Assembly (NCBI RefSeq): GCF_011420305.2
Contig: NZ_CP061769.1
Location: 1,351,001 to 1,415,000 of the forward strand
Direction of reading: 5' to 3'
DNA: 64,000 bases
Origin: Nocardioides ochotonae
Lineage (GTDB): Bacteria; Actinomycetota; Actinomycetes; Propionibacteriales; Nocardioidaceae
The translations under genes and the position numbers were made by a program. Below the pieces are notes generated by a model. The model was not told where the DNA came from. It did no database searches and was given only the letters and a program-made list of their open reading frames with translations. Shown piece after piece: positions 63,471-64,000 of the stretch; position 1 is the first letter of the stretch, and every line of letters begins with the position of its first letter.

Positions 63471-64000
63471 ATGCGCGTCGGAGTGCTGACCGGAGGCGGG
63501 GACTGCCCGGGCCTGAACGCGGTGATCCGCGCTGTCGTCCGCAAGGGCGTGCGCGAGCACGGCTTCGAGTTCGTCGGCTACCGCGACGGCTGGAAGGGCC
63601 CCCTGGAGGGGCTGACCATGGAGCTCGGCATCGAGCAGTGCCGCGGCATCCTGCCCCGCGGCGGCACCATCCTCGGGTCCTCGCGCACCAACCCGTTCGC
63701 CATCGAGGGCGGCGTCGAGCGGATCAAGGACAACCTGGCCGCGCACGGCGTCGACGCGCTGGTCGCGATCGGCGGCGAGGACACCCTCGGCGTCGCCACC
63801 AAGCTCTCCGACCTCGGCGTCAACGTCGTCGGCGTGCCGAAGACGATCGACAACGACCTCTCCGGCACCGACTTCACCTTCGGCTTCGACACCGCGGTCA
63901 ACATCGCCGTCGAGGCGATCGACCGGCTGCACACCACCGCGGAGTCCCACCACCGCGCCCTGGTCGTCGAGGTGATGGGCCGCCACGCCGGCTGGATCGC
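63471..64000 (+). CDS. pfkA: 6-phosphofructokinase, N-terminal part (pyrophosphate-type residues)
   Basis: The gene runs out of the window after 176 residues (usual length 340-ish). [32 protein letters not shown] and [20 protein letters not shown] are family motifs; AGGAGG precedes ATG 63471. Position 104 is Asp (GGED) and 124 is Lys (VPKTIDND), the pair found in pyrophosphate-dependent enzymes, where ATP enzymes have Gly at both. Phosphate donor is thus predicted to be PPi; the missing C-terminus was not needed for this call. Confidence 0.94.
   Translation, partial: MRVGVLTGGGDCPGLNAVIRAVVRKGVREHGFEFVGYRDGWKGPLEGLTMELGIEQCRGILPRGGTILGSSRTNPFAIEGGVERIKDNLAAHGVDALVAIGGEDTLGVATKLSDLGVNVVGVPKTIDNDLSGTDFTFGFDTAVNIAVEAIDRLHTTAESHHRALVVEVMGRHAGWI

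Overview
This is a contiguous piece of a high-GC actinobacterial chromosome. It carries the actinobacterial type of respiratory chain (diheme cytochrome c subunit QcrC, a QcrB with a long C-terminal tail, and the small subunit CtaF), frequent GTG and TTG starts, DUF222/HNH and IS110-type sequences, and many promoters of the form TANNNT-N5-8-start codon. From memory, the gene order from about 15.8 to 48 kb parallels the Mycobacterium tuberculosis Rv2205c-Rv2182c block (glycerate kinase, erpA-like, adoK, cta/qcr genes, trpD, exonuclease, NlpC/P60, fadD15-like ligase, SRPBCC, ArsA-like ATPase, PlsC). The lack of mycobacterial envelope genes and the general gene style suggest a Nocardioides-like member of the Propionibacteriales. 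That placement is an inference. No rRNA, tRNA, CRISPR or intact mobile element was found.

Layout. 1-5.8 kb: the 3' part of pnp, an M16 peptidase, a SatD-like regulator with a membrane partner behind a palindromic operator, a methyltransferase and dapB. 5.8-10.4 kb: AzlC/AzlD branched-chain amino acid exporter, acetyltransferase, aldo/keto reductase, EamA transporter and a DUF3043 protein. 10.6-13.3 kb: an envelope-stress locus, pspA-pspAA-htpX-pspAB. 13.3-19.3 kb: PhnA-like protein, nadA, acetyltransferase and glycerate kinase sharing one symmetric -10 element, an ErpA-type Fe-S carrier, an IS110 remnant between twin terminators, and adenosine kinase. 19.3-31 kb: cysteine desulfurase/TusA pair and the bc1-aa3 respiratory genes, split into ctaC-ctaD-ctaF (+) and ctaE-qcrC-qcrA-qcrB (-), with an L,D-transpeptidase and a flavin oxidoreductase between them.

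31-40.2 kb: orphan receiver protein, trpD, Lrp-type sensor domain, DEDD exonuclease/GIY-YIG protein, NYN-domain protein, and a c-di-AMP (ydaO-type) riboswitch in front of an NlpC/P60 cell-wall hydrolase, followed by two metallopeptidase genes. 40.2-48.2 kb: acyl-CoA ligase, SRPBCC protein, ArsA-like ATPase, two ROK kinases, esterase and acyltransferase. 48.2-52.1 kb: a MacS/MacR-like two-component system with a flavin reductase gene between kinase and regulator, then a coiled-coil protein and a GyrI-like protein. 52.1-57.3 kb is the accessory-looking part: an OB-fold membrane protein, a 50-bp duplication of the GyrI-like gene, a Pro/Gln-rich membrane protein, a class A beta-lactamase lipoprotein, a DUF222-HNH endonuclease and small membrane proteins. 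57.4-64 kb: DinB-like protein, alpha/beta hydrolase, DUF1059, an ECF41-like sigma factor with a SnoaL-like tail, glpK, a DUF1028 hydrolase, a membrane protein, and the start of a phosphofructokinase carrying pyrophosphate-type residues.

Functional links. Respiration (cta/qcr) is the centre of the window. Around it lie Fe-S and sulfur handling genes (erpA, desulfurase/TusA) and three envelope-maintenance units (psp locus, c-di-AMP-controlled NlpC/P60, L,D-transpeptidase). The most notable sequence-level observations are the operator that fills the promoter spacer of the satD-like gene, the palindromic -10 shared by two divergent leaderless genes, the large number of leaderless promoters, possible CTG initiation in three genes, and the D104/K124 pair in the phosphofructokinase.
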